Positions 51,920 through 61,330 of a stretch of 64,000 bases of DNA are shown here, piece after piece. The notes beneath the pieces are model-generated. The model worked only from the letters and a program-made list of their open reading frames with translations. It was not told the DNA's origin and made no database searches. Source of the DNA: Microbacterium festucae. Its GTDB lineage: Bacteria > Actinomycetota > Actinomycetes > Actinomycetales > Microbacteriaceae. The translations under genes were made by a program, and so were the position numbers. Location: contig NZ_JAOEFC010000002.1 in NCBI RefSeq assembly GCF_025421715.1, positions 310,001 to 374,000 on the forward strand, written 5' to 3'. Position 1 is the first letter of the stretch; the number at the start of each line of letters is the position of its first letter.

Positions 51920-53254
51920 GTGACCGCCGCCACCGCCTCCGCCGCCGGTCCCGGGGCGCGGTCGTGGCTCATCTGGAGCGTCGGTGTGGCCGCCTACATG
52001 CTGGCCGTCGTGAACCGCAGCTCACTGTCGGCGGTGGGCGTCGACGCCGCCGAGCGCTTCCAGGCGGATGCCGCGACGCTGTCGATGTTCGCGGTGGTGC
52101 AGCTGGCCGTCTACGGCGGCATGCAGCTGCCGGTGGGTCTGCTGCTCGACCGCTTCGGCGCGCGGCCGGTGATGACGGTGGGCATGCTGCTCATGGCGGC
52201 CGGCCAGCTGACGATGGCCCTGTCTCCCAGCGTCGGAGTGGCGATCGTGGCGCGGATGCTGTTGGGAGCGGGCGACGCGGCCGTCTTCCCCGGCGTGCTG
52301 CGCCTCATCGCCACCTGGTTCCCCGCGCAGCGCGGTCCCGTGATGAGCCAGCTGACGGGTCTGGTGGGTCAGGCGGGGCAGCTGCTCTCGCTCGCGCCGC
52401 TGGCGGCCTTCCTCCACGCCACGAGCTGGCAGGTCGCCTTCGGCGGCATCGCCGGGCTGTGCGTGCTGTTCGCGGTGCTCGTGTTCGCCCTCATCCGCAA
52501 CCATCCGCCCGAGGTCGCCGCCGATGTGTCGGTCGACACCGACACCGGGGCCATCCGGGTGGTGCGCTCCTCGGTCGACACCGGCGTCGGCATCCGGGCG
52601 GCGTGGGCCCACCCCGGCACCCGGCTGGCGTTCTGGTCGCACTTCACCACGATGTTCTCGGGCACGGCCTTCATCCTCCTGTGGGGGATGCCGTTCCTCA
52701 CCGCCGGCGAGGGGTTGAGCCTGGGCACCGCGTCGCTGGTCACCTCGGTGTTCGTGTTCGCGGCCATGGCGTTCGGGCCCGTCATGGGCGCGCTCTCGCA
52801 GCGCATCCCCCACCGGCGCTCGCGCGCCCTCGTGCTGCCGGCCGTCGCGGCGCAGGCAGCCGTGTGGCTCGTGGTGATCTGCTGGCCGGGCACGGCGCCG
52901 CTGTGGCTGCTGATCGTGCTGGCGATCGCCATGGCCCTCGGGGGCCCCGCGTCGATGATCGCCTTCGACCACGCCCGCACGCACAACCCCGCCCACCGCC
53001 TCAGCACCGCCACCGGCATCACCAACGCCGGCGGATTCCTGGCCGCGCTGATCACGATCTTCGCGATCGGCGTCGCGCTCGACCTGCAGGGCGCCGGCAC
53101 TCCCGCCACCTACGACCTCGACGCGTTCCGCATCGCCTTCCTCGCGCAGTTCCCGCTGTGGCTGCTGGGCGGGGCGTTCATCGTGATCGAACGCCGGCGC
53201 ACCCGCATCCACATCGGGATGGACCCGCCCCGCACGCCGCGAGCCCGCCCCTGA
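51920..53254 (+). CDS. MFS transporter
   Basis: 12-helix major facilitator, 444 aa, substrate unknown. Two GTGs are adjacent; TAGCGT (51908-51913) lies exactly 6 nt before the second at 51920, so I choose that one. Sequence features: LAVVNRSSLSAVGVDAAERF in helix 1, LLLDRFGARPVMTVGMLLMAAGQL (motif A region), GAGDAAVFPGVLRLIATWFPAQRG, and a second-half SQRIPHRRSR loop. It resembles the ACS/nitrate-nitrite-like porters in layout. The gene is divergent from the ECF42 operon, and its last bases fall inside a terminator hairpin. Confidence 0.87.
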   Translation: MTAATASAAGPGARSWLIWSVGVAAYMLAVVNRSSLSAVGVDAAERFQADAATLSMFAVVQLAVYGGMQLPVGLLLDRFGARPVMTVGMLLMAAGQLTMALSPSVGVAIVARMLLGAGDAAVFPGVLRLIATWFPAQRGPVMSQLTGLVGQAGQLLSLAPLAAFLHATSWQVAFGGIAGLCVLFAVLVFALIRNHPPEVAADVSVDTDTGAIRVVRSSVDTGVGIRAAWAHPGTRLAFWSHFTTMFSGTAFILLWGMPFLTAGEGLSLGTASLVTSVFVFAAMAFGPVMGALSQRIPHRRSRALVLPAVAAQAAVWLVVICWPGTAPLWLLIVLAIAMALGGPASMIAFDHARTHNPAHRLSTATGITNAGGFLAALITIFAIGVALDLQGAGTPATYDLDAFRIAFLAQFPLWLLGGAFIVIERRRTRIHIGMDPPRTPRARP

Positions 53255-53272
53255 CAGCGGGACGGGCTCGCG
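53238..53272. terminator. Bidirectional terminator at the end of the MFS gene
   Basis: CGCGAGCCCG (53238-53247) pairs with CGGGCTCGCG (53263-53272), a 10-bp perfect stem. The left arm lies inside the coding end and the stop codon (53252-53254) is in the loop. It faces the DUF6458 gene end at 53288. Confidence 0.75.
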
Positions 53273-53287
53273 GGATCGCGGGTGGGA

Positions 53288-53542
53288 TCAGGGCTGGATG
53301 TCGCCGGAGGTGCGCGACTCGGTGCGGATGACCCGCTCGCCGGCAGGATCGCTGGTGCGCGTGACCGACTCGGTGGAACGGCGGCGGGCCAGCAGGATGA
53401 TGCCGATGATGAACACGACGGCGCCGGCTCCCATCAGGATGTAGCCGATCATGTCGAGATTGACGAACTCGACGTCGACGTTGACGGCGAAGACGAGGAT
53501 CGCGCCAATGACGAAGAGGACGATTCCGGTTCCGATACTCAT
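53288..53542 (-). CDS. DUF6458 family membrane protein
   Basis: 84-residue protein with two membrane helices (about 4-20 and 31-50): MSIGTGIVLFVIGAILVFAVN, a short acidic loop, YILMGAGAVVFIIGIILLARRR, then a polar tail (SESVTRTSDPAGERVIR). This matches DUF6458, a small family found throughout Micrococcales with no known function. GGATGG precedes the ATG. It is followed by the shared terminator at 53238-53272. Confidence 0.88.
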   Translation of the reverse strand: MSIGTGIVLFVIGAILVFAVNVDVEFVNLDMIGYILMGAGAVVFIIGIILLARRRSTESVTRTSDPAGERVIRTESRTSGDIQP

Positions 53543-53617
53543 GGCGACACCATCCCACGTCCCCGGGGCGCACCGCGCCCCCTTGACATTCGGCGCTGGG
53601 AGCGTTTCCGCGTCGGG

Positions 53618-54379
53618 TCAGTGCGGGTCGACCTGCACCCAGCCGCCGCCGAATTTCGGCTCGCGGCCGTCACCCGACGAGGTGCCGGTGAGGCGGCGCT
53701 GCACCCACGGCCCGAGGTGCTCGCGCATGTACTGGCTGCGCGCCAGGCGCACCGAATCGGGCAGATCGGGCTGCGCCCACCATCCGTCGGGCACCGCCTC
53801 GCCGAGGGCGTCGAGCACGCGCGCGGCCACGCGGTGATGGCCACGGGCGTTCATGTGCAGCCGGTCGACCGACCAGAACGAGGGGTCGGACAGCTCGGCA
53901 TCCGGCCAGTTGAGGGCCTGCACCACGTCGTCGCGACCGGCCATGCGGGCCACGACCGCCATCGACATGAGGTCGCCGCGGCGCTGAATGACCCGGCTGA
54001 GCGGCAGCTGCGCCGACGGGTTGGCGCCGGAGAGCAGGATCAGCCGCACCCCCTCTTCGTCGCAGCGACGCAGCACCTGGCTGAACGCGTCGGCGATGTG
54101 CGAGATCGACGTGCGGGGGCGCAGCATGTCGTTGCCGCCGCCGTTGAACGACAGGTGCGTGGGGCGCAGGGCCAGGGCCCGCTCGAGCTGCTGATGCACG
54201 ATCGGCCAGACGAGCTTGCCGCGGATGGCGAGGTTGGCGTACTCGATGGGCTCGCCGCGCGAATCAGCCCAGCCCTGCGCGACGAGGTCGGCCCAGCCGC
54301 GCACGGTGCCGTCGGGCAGTTCGTCGCCGACGCCTTCGGTGAACGAGTCGCCGATGGCGACGAAACGGACGGATGCCAT
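53618..54379 (-). CDS. SGNH/GDSL hydrolase
   Basis: Lipase/esterase-like SGNH-fold enzyme, 253 aa. I choose the ATG at 54379 (the second of GTG-ATG), because TAGGCT lies 6 nt upstream on the minus strand (54386-54391). Block I is FVAIGDSFTEGVGDELPDG. The block III equivalent is SFNGGGNDMLRP, and the acid/base block V is SVDRLHMNARGHHRVA. Together these give the Ser-Gly-Asn-His set. No signal peptide, so it is probably cytoplasmic. The substrate cannot be told. It lies downstream of an MFS gene in the same direction with 18 bp between them. Confidence 0.9.
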   Translation of the reverse strand: MASVRFVAIGDSFTEGVGDELPDGTVRGWADLVAQGWADSRGEPIEYANLAIRGKLVWPIVHQQLERALALRPTHLSFNGGGNDMLRPRTSISHIADAFSQVLRRCDEEGVRLILLSGANPSAQLPLSRVIQRRGDLMSMAVVARMAGRDDVVQALNWPDAELSDPSFWSVDRLHMNARGHHRVAARVLDALGEAVPDGWWAQPDLPDSVRLARSQYMREHLGPWVQRRLTGTSSGDGREPKFGGGWVQVDPH

Positions 54380-54397
54380 CACGCCAGCCTACGGCCG

Positions 54398-55753
54398 TCA
54401 GCGGTCGTCGAGCGCGCGGCCGCGGGCTTCGACGAGCCCCCACGCCGCCACGGCGGCGATCGCGAAGAACACCGAGAAGACCGTGAAGATGAGCGGCGTG
54501 CCCCCGACCGTCAGCAGCACCGGCACCAGCAGCGGCGCGATGATCGAGGCGATGCGGCCGACGCCTGCGGCCCAGCCGGCGCCGGTGGCCCGCAGCGAGG
54601 TCGGGTACATCTCGGGGGTCACCGCATACAGCGCGCCCCAGGCCCCCAGGTTGAAGAACGACAGCGCCATGCCGGAGGCGAGGATCATCGTCTCGCCGGT
54701 GGCGGTGCCGAAGAAGATCGCCGCGACCGCCGAGCCCACCAGGAACACCGCCAGGGTCACCCGCCGCCCCCACACCTCGATCAGCCACGCCGCCGCCGCG
54801 TAGCCGGGAAGCTGGGCGAGGGTGATGATGAGCGTGAAGCCGAAGGAGCGCACCAGGTCGTGCCCCTGCGTGAACAGCAGCGTCGGGATCCAGATGAACG
54901 CGCCGTAGTAGGCGAAGTTCACGCAGAACCAGACCACCCACAGGCAAGCGGTGCGCACCGAGAACTCGCGCGACCACAGCGCCGACACCCGGCTGCGCGG
55001 GGCGGGCGCGTCGGAGGTCGCGGCGGGCACCGACACCGGCGCCGCACCGCCCGTGGAGCGGCCGACCGCGGGTGAGGCCTCCAGCATCCGCACGACCTGC
55101 TCGGCGCGGTCGTGCCAGCCGTGACGGGCCAGCCACCGGGGCGATTCGGGCAGGCCCCAGCGCACGACCAGCGCGTACACCGCCGGCACCGCGCCGATGA
55201 GGAACGCCCAGCGCCACCCGTCGGCGCTGGCGGGGATGACGAAGAAGCCGATGAGCGCCGCCGCCGTCCAGCCGACCGCCCAGAACGCCTCGAGCACGAC
55301 GATGAGCCGGCCGCGGATGCGCGCCGGCGCCAGCTCGCTGACGTAGGTGCTGGCCACCGGCAGCTCGGCGCCGAGGCCCAGGCCCACGAAGAAGCGCAGG
55401 ATCAGCAGGGCCACGAGCCCGCCGACCAGGGCGCTGGCGCCGGTGGCCACACCGTAGACGAGCAGGGTCAGCGCGAACACCCGTCGCCGCCCCAGCCGGT
55501 CGGCCAGGAGGCCCCCGACGCTCGCTCCCACGGCCATGCCGACGAAGCCCGCCGAGGCGATCCAGCCGGCCTGCTCGGTCGTCAGCGACCACTGCGCCAC
55601 CAGCGCGGTGATGATGAACGAGATGAGGCCGACGTCCATGGCATCCAGCGCCCAGCCCATGCCCGACCCGCCGAGGATCCGCAGGTGCGCGCGGGTGAGC
55701 GGCAGGGAGTCGAGACGGGCCGGGATCGACCCGGTGGCGGCGTCGGTGGTCAT
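54398..55753 (-). CDS. MFS transporter (AAHS/sugar-porter-like)
   Basis: 12-helix major facilitator, 451 aa. Features: GSGMGWALDAMDVGLISFIITAL in helix 1 (aspartate as in aromatic-acid and niacin transporters), GGLLADRLGRRRVFALTLLVYG (motif A), LRFFVGLGLGAELPVASTYVSELAPARIRGR, and AYYGAFIWIPTLLFTQG. The pattern fits the AAHS/NiaP-type group, but the substrate is unproven. CATGAT lies exactly 6 nt before the ATG on the minus strand, the same arrangement as at 7940. It is followed by the SGNH gene. Confidence 0.88.
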   Translation of the reverse strand: MTTDAATGSIPARLDSLPLTRAHLRILGGSGMGWALDAMDVGLISFIITALVAQWSLTTEQAGWIASAGFVGMAVGASVGGLLADRLGRRRVFALTLLVYGVATGASALVGGLVALLILRFFVGLGLGAELPVASTYVSELAPARIRGRLIVVLEAFWAVGWTAAALIGFFVIPASADGWRWAFLIGAVPAVYALVVRWGLPESPRWLARHGWHDRAEQVVRMLEASPAVGRSTGGAAPVSVPAATSDAPAPRSRVSALWSREFSVRTACLWVVWFCVNFAYYGAFIWIPTLLFTQGHDLVRSFGFTLIITLAQLPGYAAAAWLIEVWGRRVTLAVFLVGSAVAAIFFGTATGETMILASGMALSFFNLGAWGALYAVTPEMYPTSLRATGAGWAAGVGRIASIIAPLLVPVLLTVGGTPLIFTVFSVFFAIAAVAAWGLVEARGRALDDR

Positions 55754-55801
55754 GAATGCATCATGACGGATGCCGGGACGCCCGGGGTCATCGACGCGGC
55801 G

Positions 55802-56836
55802 TCAGTCGCGGGCGAGCATGTCGGCCACCAGCGGCGCGACGGTGGCGCCGTAGAGCTCGATGGAGTGCAGCATGCGCGCGTGCGAGAGGGTGCCGTTGGA
55901 GAACTTGAGGTCGAACCGGTCGATGCCCAGCGCCCGCGCGGTCGCGGCGATCTTGCGCGCAACCGTCTCGGGAGAGCCGGCGTAGACGGCGCCCTCCGGG
56001 CCGACGTCGTGCTGGAACTGCAGCCGGCTGTAGGGCGGCCAGCCCCGCTCGGCGCCGATCGCGTTGCGGTTGGCCTCCATGGCCGGGTAGAGCTCTTCCC
56101 ACGCCTGCTCGTCGGTGTCGGCGATGTGGCCGGGCGAGTGCACGCCGATCGGCTGCCGTTCGTGACCGAACGAGTCGAGCGAGCGGTGGTAGAGGTCGAC
56201 GAACGGGCGGAAGCGCTCGGCCGCTCCCCCGATGATGGCGAGCATCAGTGCGTAGCCGTGGCGGGCGGTGCGCACCACCGATTCGGGGCTGCCGCCCACG
56301 CCGACCCAGGCGCGCAGGCCCGCCTCCGTCTTGGGGAAGACGTCGGCGCCCTCCAGCGCCGCCCGGGTGGTGCCCTGCCAGGTGACCGGCTTCTCGGCGC
56401 GCAGCTGCGAGAACAGCTCGAGCTTCTCGTCGAAGAGCACCTCGTAGTCGCGCAGGTCGTAGCCGAACAGCGGGAACGACTCGATGAACGACCCTCGGCC
56501 GAGGATCACCTCGGCGCGTCCCCGCGAGACGGCATCCAGGGTGGCGAAGCGTTCGTAGACGCGCACCGGGTCGTCGCTGGAGAGCACGGTGACGGCGGTG
56601 CCCAGGTGGATGCGCTCGGTGCGGGCCGCCGCGGCGGCCAGCACGATCTCGGGACTGGAGACGGCGAACTCGTGGCGGTGGTGCTCCCCCACGCCGAAGA
56701 ACGCCAGGCCCACCTCATCGGCGAGCACCGCCTGGTCGACGACGTCGCGGATGGTCTGCGCGTCGGAGAGACGCTGCCCGTCCTCGCCCACCGTCACGTC
56801 GCCGAAGGTGTCGAGGCCCAGCTCTAGTTCATGCAT
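55802..56836 (-). CDS. LLM class flavin-dependent oxidoreductase
   Basis: Bacterial luciferase-like monooxygenase fold, 344 aa, using FMNH2 or F420. Typical features: ELGLDTFGD at strand 1, AFFGVGEHHRHEFAVSSPEIVLAAAAA, LGTAVTVLSSDDPVRVYERFATLDAVSRGRAEVILGRGSF and PVTWQGTTRAAL. The C-terminal VYAGSPETVARKIAAT and HARMLHSIELYG follow. The ATG at 56836 has no clear ribosome-binding site. It stands between DUF885 and an MFS gene in the same direction. Substrate unknown. Confidence 0.9.
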   Translation of the reverse strand: MHELELGLDTFGDVTVGEDGQRLSDAQTIRDVVDQAVLADEVGLAFFGVGEHHRHEFAVSSPEIVLAAAAARTERIHLGTAVTVLSSDDPVRVYERFATLDAVSRGRAEVILGRGSFIESFPLFGYDLRDYEVLFDEKLELFSQLRAEKPVTWQGTTRAALEGADVFPKTEAGLRAWVGVGGSPESVVRTARHGYALMLAIIGGAAERFRPFVDLYHRSLDSFGHERQPIGVHSPGHIADTDEQAWEELYPAMEANRNAIGAERGWPPYSRLQFQHDVGPEGAVYAGSPETVARKIAATARALGIDRFDLKFSNGTLSHARMLHSIELYGATVAPLVADMLARD

Positions 56837-56903
56837 GTGAATGAGAACCGCGGGGCCGGCCGCGACATTCCCGTCGCCGCCGACCCCGCGTGTGCGTGTG
56901 CGA

Positions 56904-58577
56904 TCAGGCCGTCAGCGCCGCACGCAGCGTGTCGAGGCCCACGCCGCCCAGACGCAGGGCGCGCATGTGGAAGCGCTTGATGTCGAAGGCGTCGCCCTCG
57001 CGCTCGGCGACCTCGTCGCGGATCTGCTCCCAGATGCGCTGGCCCACCTTGTACGAGGGGGCCTGTCCCGGCCAGCCGAGGTAGCGGTTCACCTCGAAGC
57101 GCACGAACTCGTCGGGCATGTTGACGTTGCGGCGCATGAACTCCAGCGCGTAGTCGGCGTCCCAGACGCCCTGACCGTCGAGGCGGTCCTTGCCCAGGTG
57201 CACGCCGATGTCGAGCACCACACGGGCCGCACGCATGCGCTGGCCGTCGAGCATGCCCAGGCGGTCGGCGGGGTCGTCGAGGTAGCCCAGCTGCTGCATG
57301 AGACGCTCGGCGTACAGCGCCCAGCCCTCGGCGTGACCGCTGGAGCCGGCCAGCAGGCGGCGCCACGAGTTGAGCTCGGCGCGGTTGTAGACGGCCTGCG
57401 CGATCTGCAGGTGGTGGCCGGGGACGCCCTCGTGGTAGACGGTCGTCAGCTCGCGCCAGGTGTCGAACGAGGTGACGCCGTCGGGCACCGACCACCACAT
57501 GCGGCCGGGACGCGAGAAGTCGTCGGTCGGGCCGGTGTAGTAGATGCCGCCCTCGTTGGTCGGGGCGATCATGCACTCGAGGGTGCGGATCGGCTCGGGG
57601 ATGTCGAAGTGGGTGCGGCCGAGCTCGGCGACGGCGCGGTCGCTGGTCTCCTGCATCCACTTCTGCAGCTCCTCGGTGCCGTGGAGCTTGCGTGCGGGGT
57701 CCTGCTCGAGGAAGGCGACGGCCTCTTCGACGCTCGCGCCGGCCTTGATCTCGTGGGCGATGGACTCCTGCTCGGCGACCATGCGGGCGAGCTCTTCCAC
57801 ACCCCACTCGTAGGTCTCGTCGAGGTCGATGGTGGCCCCGAGGAAGCGGCGCGAGTGCAGCGCGTAGAGCTCGCGGCCGACGGCATCCTGCTCGGTGGCG
57901 GCCGGGGCCAGCTCGGACTGGAAGAACGACGCCAGCTCGTCGTAGGCGACGCGGGCGGCGCCGGCGTTGTCGGAGAGCTCGCGGGCCAGCGACGCGGGCA
58001 GGTGCCCCTCGGCGGGCGCGGCGTCGCCGGCGAAGGTGGCGAAGAAGCCGTTGTCGGCGGTGTAGCGGCCGATCTGCGACACGACCTCGAGCACCTGACG
58101 GCGCGCCGGGACGACACCGCGGTCGATGCCCTCGCGCAGGGTGGCGATGTAGCCCGAGAGCGCGGTGGGCACGGCGGCCAGGCGCGTGGAGACCACCGAC
58201 CAGTCGTCGATGGTGTCGGTGGGCATGAGATCGAAGACGTTGCGCAGCTCCTGCGCGGGCGAGGCGATCACGTTGACGTCGCGCAGGTGCGCGCCGGCCT
58301 CGTGCAGGTCGATGTCGAGCTGCAGGTCGCCGAGCAGGTCGGACTTGGTCACCTCGTCGACCTCGTCGGCGGGGGTGGCCGCCTGCAGCGCCTGGAGGGT
58401 CTGCTTCGTGGCGTCCAAGCGCCGCTCGAGACCCTCGGGCGAGATGTCGTCGAGTGCGCCGTTGTACTCGAATCGTCCGATGTAGGTGGCCAGGGCCGGG
58501 GAGAACTCGGCCGCGGTGTCGACCCAGGCGTCGGCGATCCGATCGATCTCAGACGGGGTGCGTGATGCGTTGGTCAT
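56904..58577 (-). CDS. DUF885 domain protein (putative metallopeptidase)
   Basis: 557-residue DUF885 protein. The family is related to thermostable carboxypeptidase-like enzymes and contains the motif TVYHEGVPGHHLQIAQ, visible here (His-Glu-x3-Gly-His-His, probably zinc-binding). SGHAEGWALYAERLMQQLGY, also a family signature, lies downstream in the protein. No signal peptide, so it is probably an intracellular peptidase. The ATG has TAGGCT exactly 6 nt upstream on the minus strand (58584-58589), implying a leaderless mRNA. It follows polA in the same direction with 38 bp between the genes. Confidence 0.9.
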   Translation of the reverse strand: MTNASRTPSEIDRIADAWVDTAAEFSPALATYIGRFEYNGALDDISPEGLERRLDATKQTLQALQAATPADEVDEVTKSDLLGDLQLDIDLHEAGAHLRDVNVIASPAQELRNVFDLMPTDTIDDWSVVSTRLAAVPTALSGYIATLREGIDRGVVPARRQVLEVVSQIGRYTADNGFFATFAGDAAPAEGHLPASLARELSDNAGAARVAYDELASFFQSELAPAATEQDAVGRELYALHSRRFLGATIDLDETYEWGVEELARMVAEQESIAHEIKAGASVEEAVAFLEQDPARKLHGTEELQKWMQETSDRAVAELGRTHFDIPEPIRTLECMIAPTNEGGIYYTGPTDDFSRPGRMWWSVPDGVTSFDTWRELTTVYHEGVPGHHLQIAQAVYNRAELNSWRRLLAGSSGHAEGWALYAERLMQQLGYLDDPADRLGMLDGQRMRAARVVLDIGVHLGKDRLDGQGVWDADYALEFMRRNVNMPDEFVRFEVNRYLGWPGQAPSYKVGQRIWEQIRDEVAEREGDAFDIKRFHMRALRLGGVGLDTLRAALTA

Positions 58578-58615
58578 GAGTCGAGCCTAACGCGGCTGTG
58601 ACCGGTGTCAGGGGG

Positions 58616-61270
58616 TCAGTGTCCTGCCTCGTCCCAGTTGGCACCCCGCCCGATCTGCACGTCGAGCGGCACCGAGAGCTCGGCGGCGTCGCCCATGCGG
58701 TCGTGCACGATGCGCTCCACCGCGTCCCACTCCCCCGGAGCGACCTCGACGACCAGTTCGTCGTGGATCTGCAGCAGCACGCGCGAGGCGAGGCCGTCGG
58801 TGCGCAGCTGGTCGTGGATGCGGAACAGTGCGATCTTCATGATGTCGGCGGCGCTGCCCTGGATCGGCGCGTTGAGCGCGGCGCGCTCGGCGTTCTCGCG
58901 CAGCACGCGGTTCATGCTGGTGAGGTCGGGGAACGGGCGGCGCCGGCCGAAGATTGTCTCGGTGTAGCCGTCGACGCGGGCCTGCTCGACCGACGTGCGC
59001 AGGTAGTCGCGCACCGCGCCGAAACGCGCGAAGTACTCCGTCATCAGCTGACGGGCCTCGGACTGGTCGATGCGCAGCTGCTTGGACAGGCCGAAGGCCG
59101 ACAGCCCGTAGACGAGGCCGTACGACATCGCCTTCACCTTGGTGCGCATCGCCGGGGTGACCTCGGCCGGGTCGACGCCAAACACCCGCGCGCCGACGAA
59201 GCGGTGCAGGTCTTCGCCCGAGTTGAACGCCTCGACCAGGCCCGGGTCGCCCGACAGGTGCGCCATGATGCGCATCTCGATCTGGGAGTAGTCGGCCGTC
59301 AGCAGCGTCTCGTACCCCGCGCCGACCTCGAACGCGGCCCGGATGCGTCGCGACTCCTCGGTGCGGATGGGGATGTTCTGCAGGTTGGGGTCGGTGCTGG
59401 AGAGGCGCCCCGTCTGGCTGCCGGTCTGCACGTAGGTCGTGTGGATGCGCCCGTCGCCGGCCGCATCGGCCGGCCCCGCGCCGACGGCGGCGTCCAGCGA
59501 CTCGATGATCTGCCGCAGCTTGGTGGCCTCGCGGTGCTGCAGCAGCAGGTCGAGGAAGGGGTGGGGGTTGGAGTCGCGCAGGTCGGCGAGCACGGCGGCA
59601 TCCGTGGAGTAGCCGGTCTTCGTCTTGCGTGTCTTGGGCAGGGCGAGCTGGTCGAACAGCACCTCCTGCAGCTGCTTGGGCGAGCCGAGGTTCACCTCGC
59701 GGCCGATCTCGGCGTAGGCGAGCTGCGCCACGCCGTCGGCGCGGGCGAGCAGCTCGGCGGAGAAGCCCGAGAGCTTCTCGTGCGAGACGGCGACCCCCGC
59801 CAGCTCCATGTCGGCCAGGGCGTCGAGGGTGGGCAGCTCGATCTCGGCGAGCACGCCCGCCACCGAAGCCGGCAGCTCCGCGCGCTGGGCGACGGCCACT
59901 CGCAGGGCGAACCAGGCCAGCTGACCCGGGGTCGCCCCCTCGGTCTCGGGCACCAGCTGCGTGGGATCGGCTTCGGGCAGCTTCTCGTCGAGGTGTCGCT
60001 GCACGAGGTCGGCGAGGGTCTTGTCGGGGAAGCTCGGGCGCTCGAGCCAGCCCGCGAGGATCGGATCGAACGCGAGCCCGCCCAGCCGGATGCCGGCACG
60101 ACGGAGCGCCTTGAACTGCGGCTTGGCGTCGGCGAGCACCTTCGGGGCGTCGGACTCGAGCCAGGGGCGCAGCGCCGCGGCGACCTCGTCGGACCAGGAC
60201 GCCTCGACGGGGCTGTCGCCGTGGGCGAGGCCGATGCGGGTGGGCAGGCCCGCAGCGGTGACGACGGTGAGCGCGACGTCGCCGCCGGCCTCGGCCGCCC
60301 ACGCGGCCAGTGCGTCGGCGTCGAGTTCGGCGGCGGCCGGCACGGCGACGGCCGCGGGCGCTTCGTCTGCGGGCTCGCCCGAGCCCACCGCCTCGAACAC
60401 GCGCGGCAGTAGGGTGCGGAACTCGAGGCGCGCGAAGATGTCACGCACCGCCTGCGCGTCGATGGGCTGCATCTTCAGGTCGTCGGGGGTGACCTCGAGC
60501 TCGACGTCGCGCAGCAGCGCGTTGAGGCTGCGGTTGCGGGTGACGTCGTCGAGGTGCTCGCGCAGGTTGCCGCCCACCACGCCGGTGATCTTGTCGGCGT
60601 TGGCCAGCAGGTTCTCCAGCGACCCCCACTGGGTGAGCCACTTGACCGCGGTCTTCTCCCCCACCTTCGGCACACCGGGCAGGTTGTCGCTGGTCTCGCC
60701 GACGAGTGCGGCGATGTCGGGGTAGTTGGCCGGCGGCAGCCCGTACTTCTCGACCACGGCATCCGGGGTGTAGCGCTTGAGCTGCGAGACGCCCTGCACG
60801 CTCGGGTAGAGCAGCGTGACGTCGTCGGTGACCAGCTGGATGGTGTCGCGGTCGCCGGAGCAGACCAGCACGTCGTAGCCCTCGGCGGCGCCGCGGGTGG
60901 CGAGGGTGGCGAGGATGTCGTCGGCCTCGATGCCCTCTTTGGTGAGCACCGTGACGTTCATGGCCGCCAGGCACTCCTGCAGCAGCGGGATCTGCCCCTT
61001 GAACTCGGCCGGCGACTCGGACCGGGTCGCCTTGTACTCCGGATACTGGTCGGTGCGGAACGAGTGGCGTGAGGTGTCGAAGGCGACGGCGAGGTGGGTG
61101 GGCTGCTCGGCCTTGATGAGGTTCACGAACATCGACAGGAAGCCGTAGATGCCGTTGGTGTGCTGCCCGTCCTTGGTCGAGAAGTTGTCGACCGGGAGCG
61201 CGAAGAACGCACGGTATGCGAGCGAGTGGCCGTCGACGACCAGGAGGGTAGGCTTGCCGGAGTCCGTCAC
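58616..61270 (-). CDS. polA: DNA polymerase I
   Basis: Repair and lagging-strand polymerase, 884 aa, GTG start with TAGGCT exactly 6 nt upstream (minus strand, 61277-61282). The N-terminal 5'-3' exonuclease domain (about 1-300) contains LLVVDGHSLAYRAFFAL, CSGDRDTIQLV and DNLPGVPKVGEKTAVKWL. The middle domain (about 310-480) keeps the fold but has no visible DxE exonuclease motif, so proofreading is probably lost, as in other actinobacterial PolA. The polymerase domain (about 490-884) has motif A TADYSQIEMRIMAHLS, motif B KVKAMSYGLVYGLS and motif C QIHDELVVEV. Confidence 0.97.
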   Translation of the reverse strand: MTDSGKPTLLVVDGHSLAYRAFFALPVDNFSTKDGQHTNGIYGFLSMFVNLIKAEQPTHLAVAFDTSRHSFRTDQYPEYKATRSESPAEFKGQIPLLQECLAAMNVTVLTKEGIEADDILATLATRGAAEGYDVLVCSGDRDTIQLVTDDVTLLYPSVQGVSQLKRYTPDAVVEKYGLPPANYPDIAALVGETSDNLPGVPKVGEKTAVKWLTQWGSLENLLANADKITGVVGGNLREHLDDVTRNRSLNALLRDVELEVTPDDLKMQPIDAQAVRDIFARLEFRTLLPRVFEAVGSGEPADEAPAAVAVPAAAELDADALAAWAAEAGGDVALTVVTAAGLPTRIGLAHGDSPVEASWSDEVAAALRPWLESDAPKVLADAKPQFKALRRAGIRLGGLAFDPILAGWLERPSFPDKTLADLVQRHLDEKLPEADPTQLVPETEGATPGQLAWFALRVAVAQRAELPASVAGVLAEIELPTLDALADMELAGVAVSHEKLSGFSAELLARADGVAQLAYAEIGREVNLGSPKQLQEVLFDQLALPKTRKTKTGYSTDAAVLADLRDSNPHPFLDLLLQHREATKLRQIIESLDAAVGAGPADAAGDGRIHTTYVQTGSQTGRLSSTDPNLQNIPIRTEESRRIRAAFEVGAGYETLLTADYSQIEMRIMAHLSGDPGLVEAFNSGEDLHRFVGARVFGVDPAEVTPAMRTKVKAMSYGLVYGLSAFGLSKQLRIDQSEARQLMTEYFARFGAVRDYLRTSVEQARVDGYTETIFGRRRPFPDLTSMNRVLRENAERAALNAPIQGSAADIMKIALFRIHDQLRTDGLASRVLLQIHDELVVEVAPGEWDAVERIVHDRMGDAAELSVPLDVQIGRGANWDEAGH

Positions 61271-61330
61271 CCTGACAGCCTAGACGTCGGGTGGGACACC
61301 CCCGCAGGCCCCGTTGCGAAGGCGTACATC

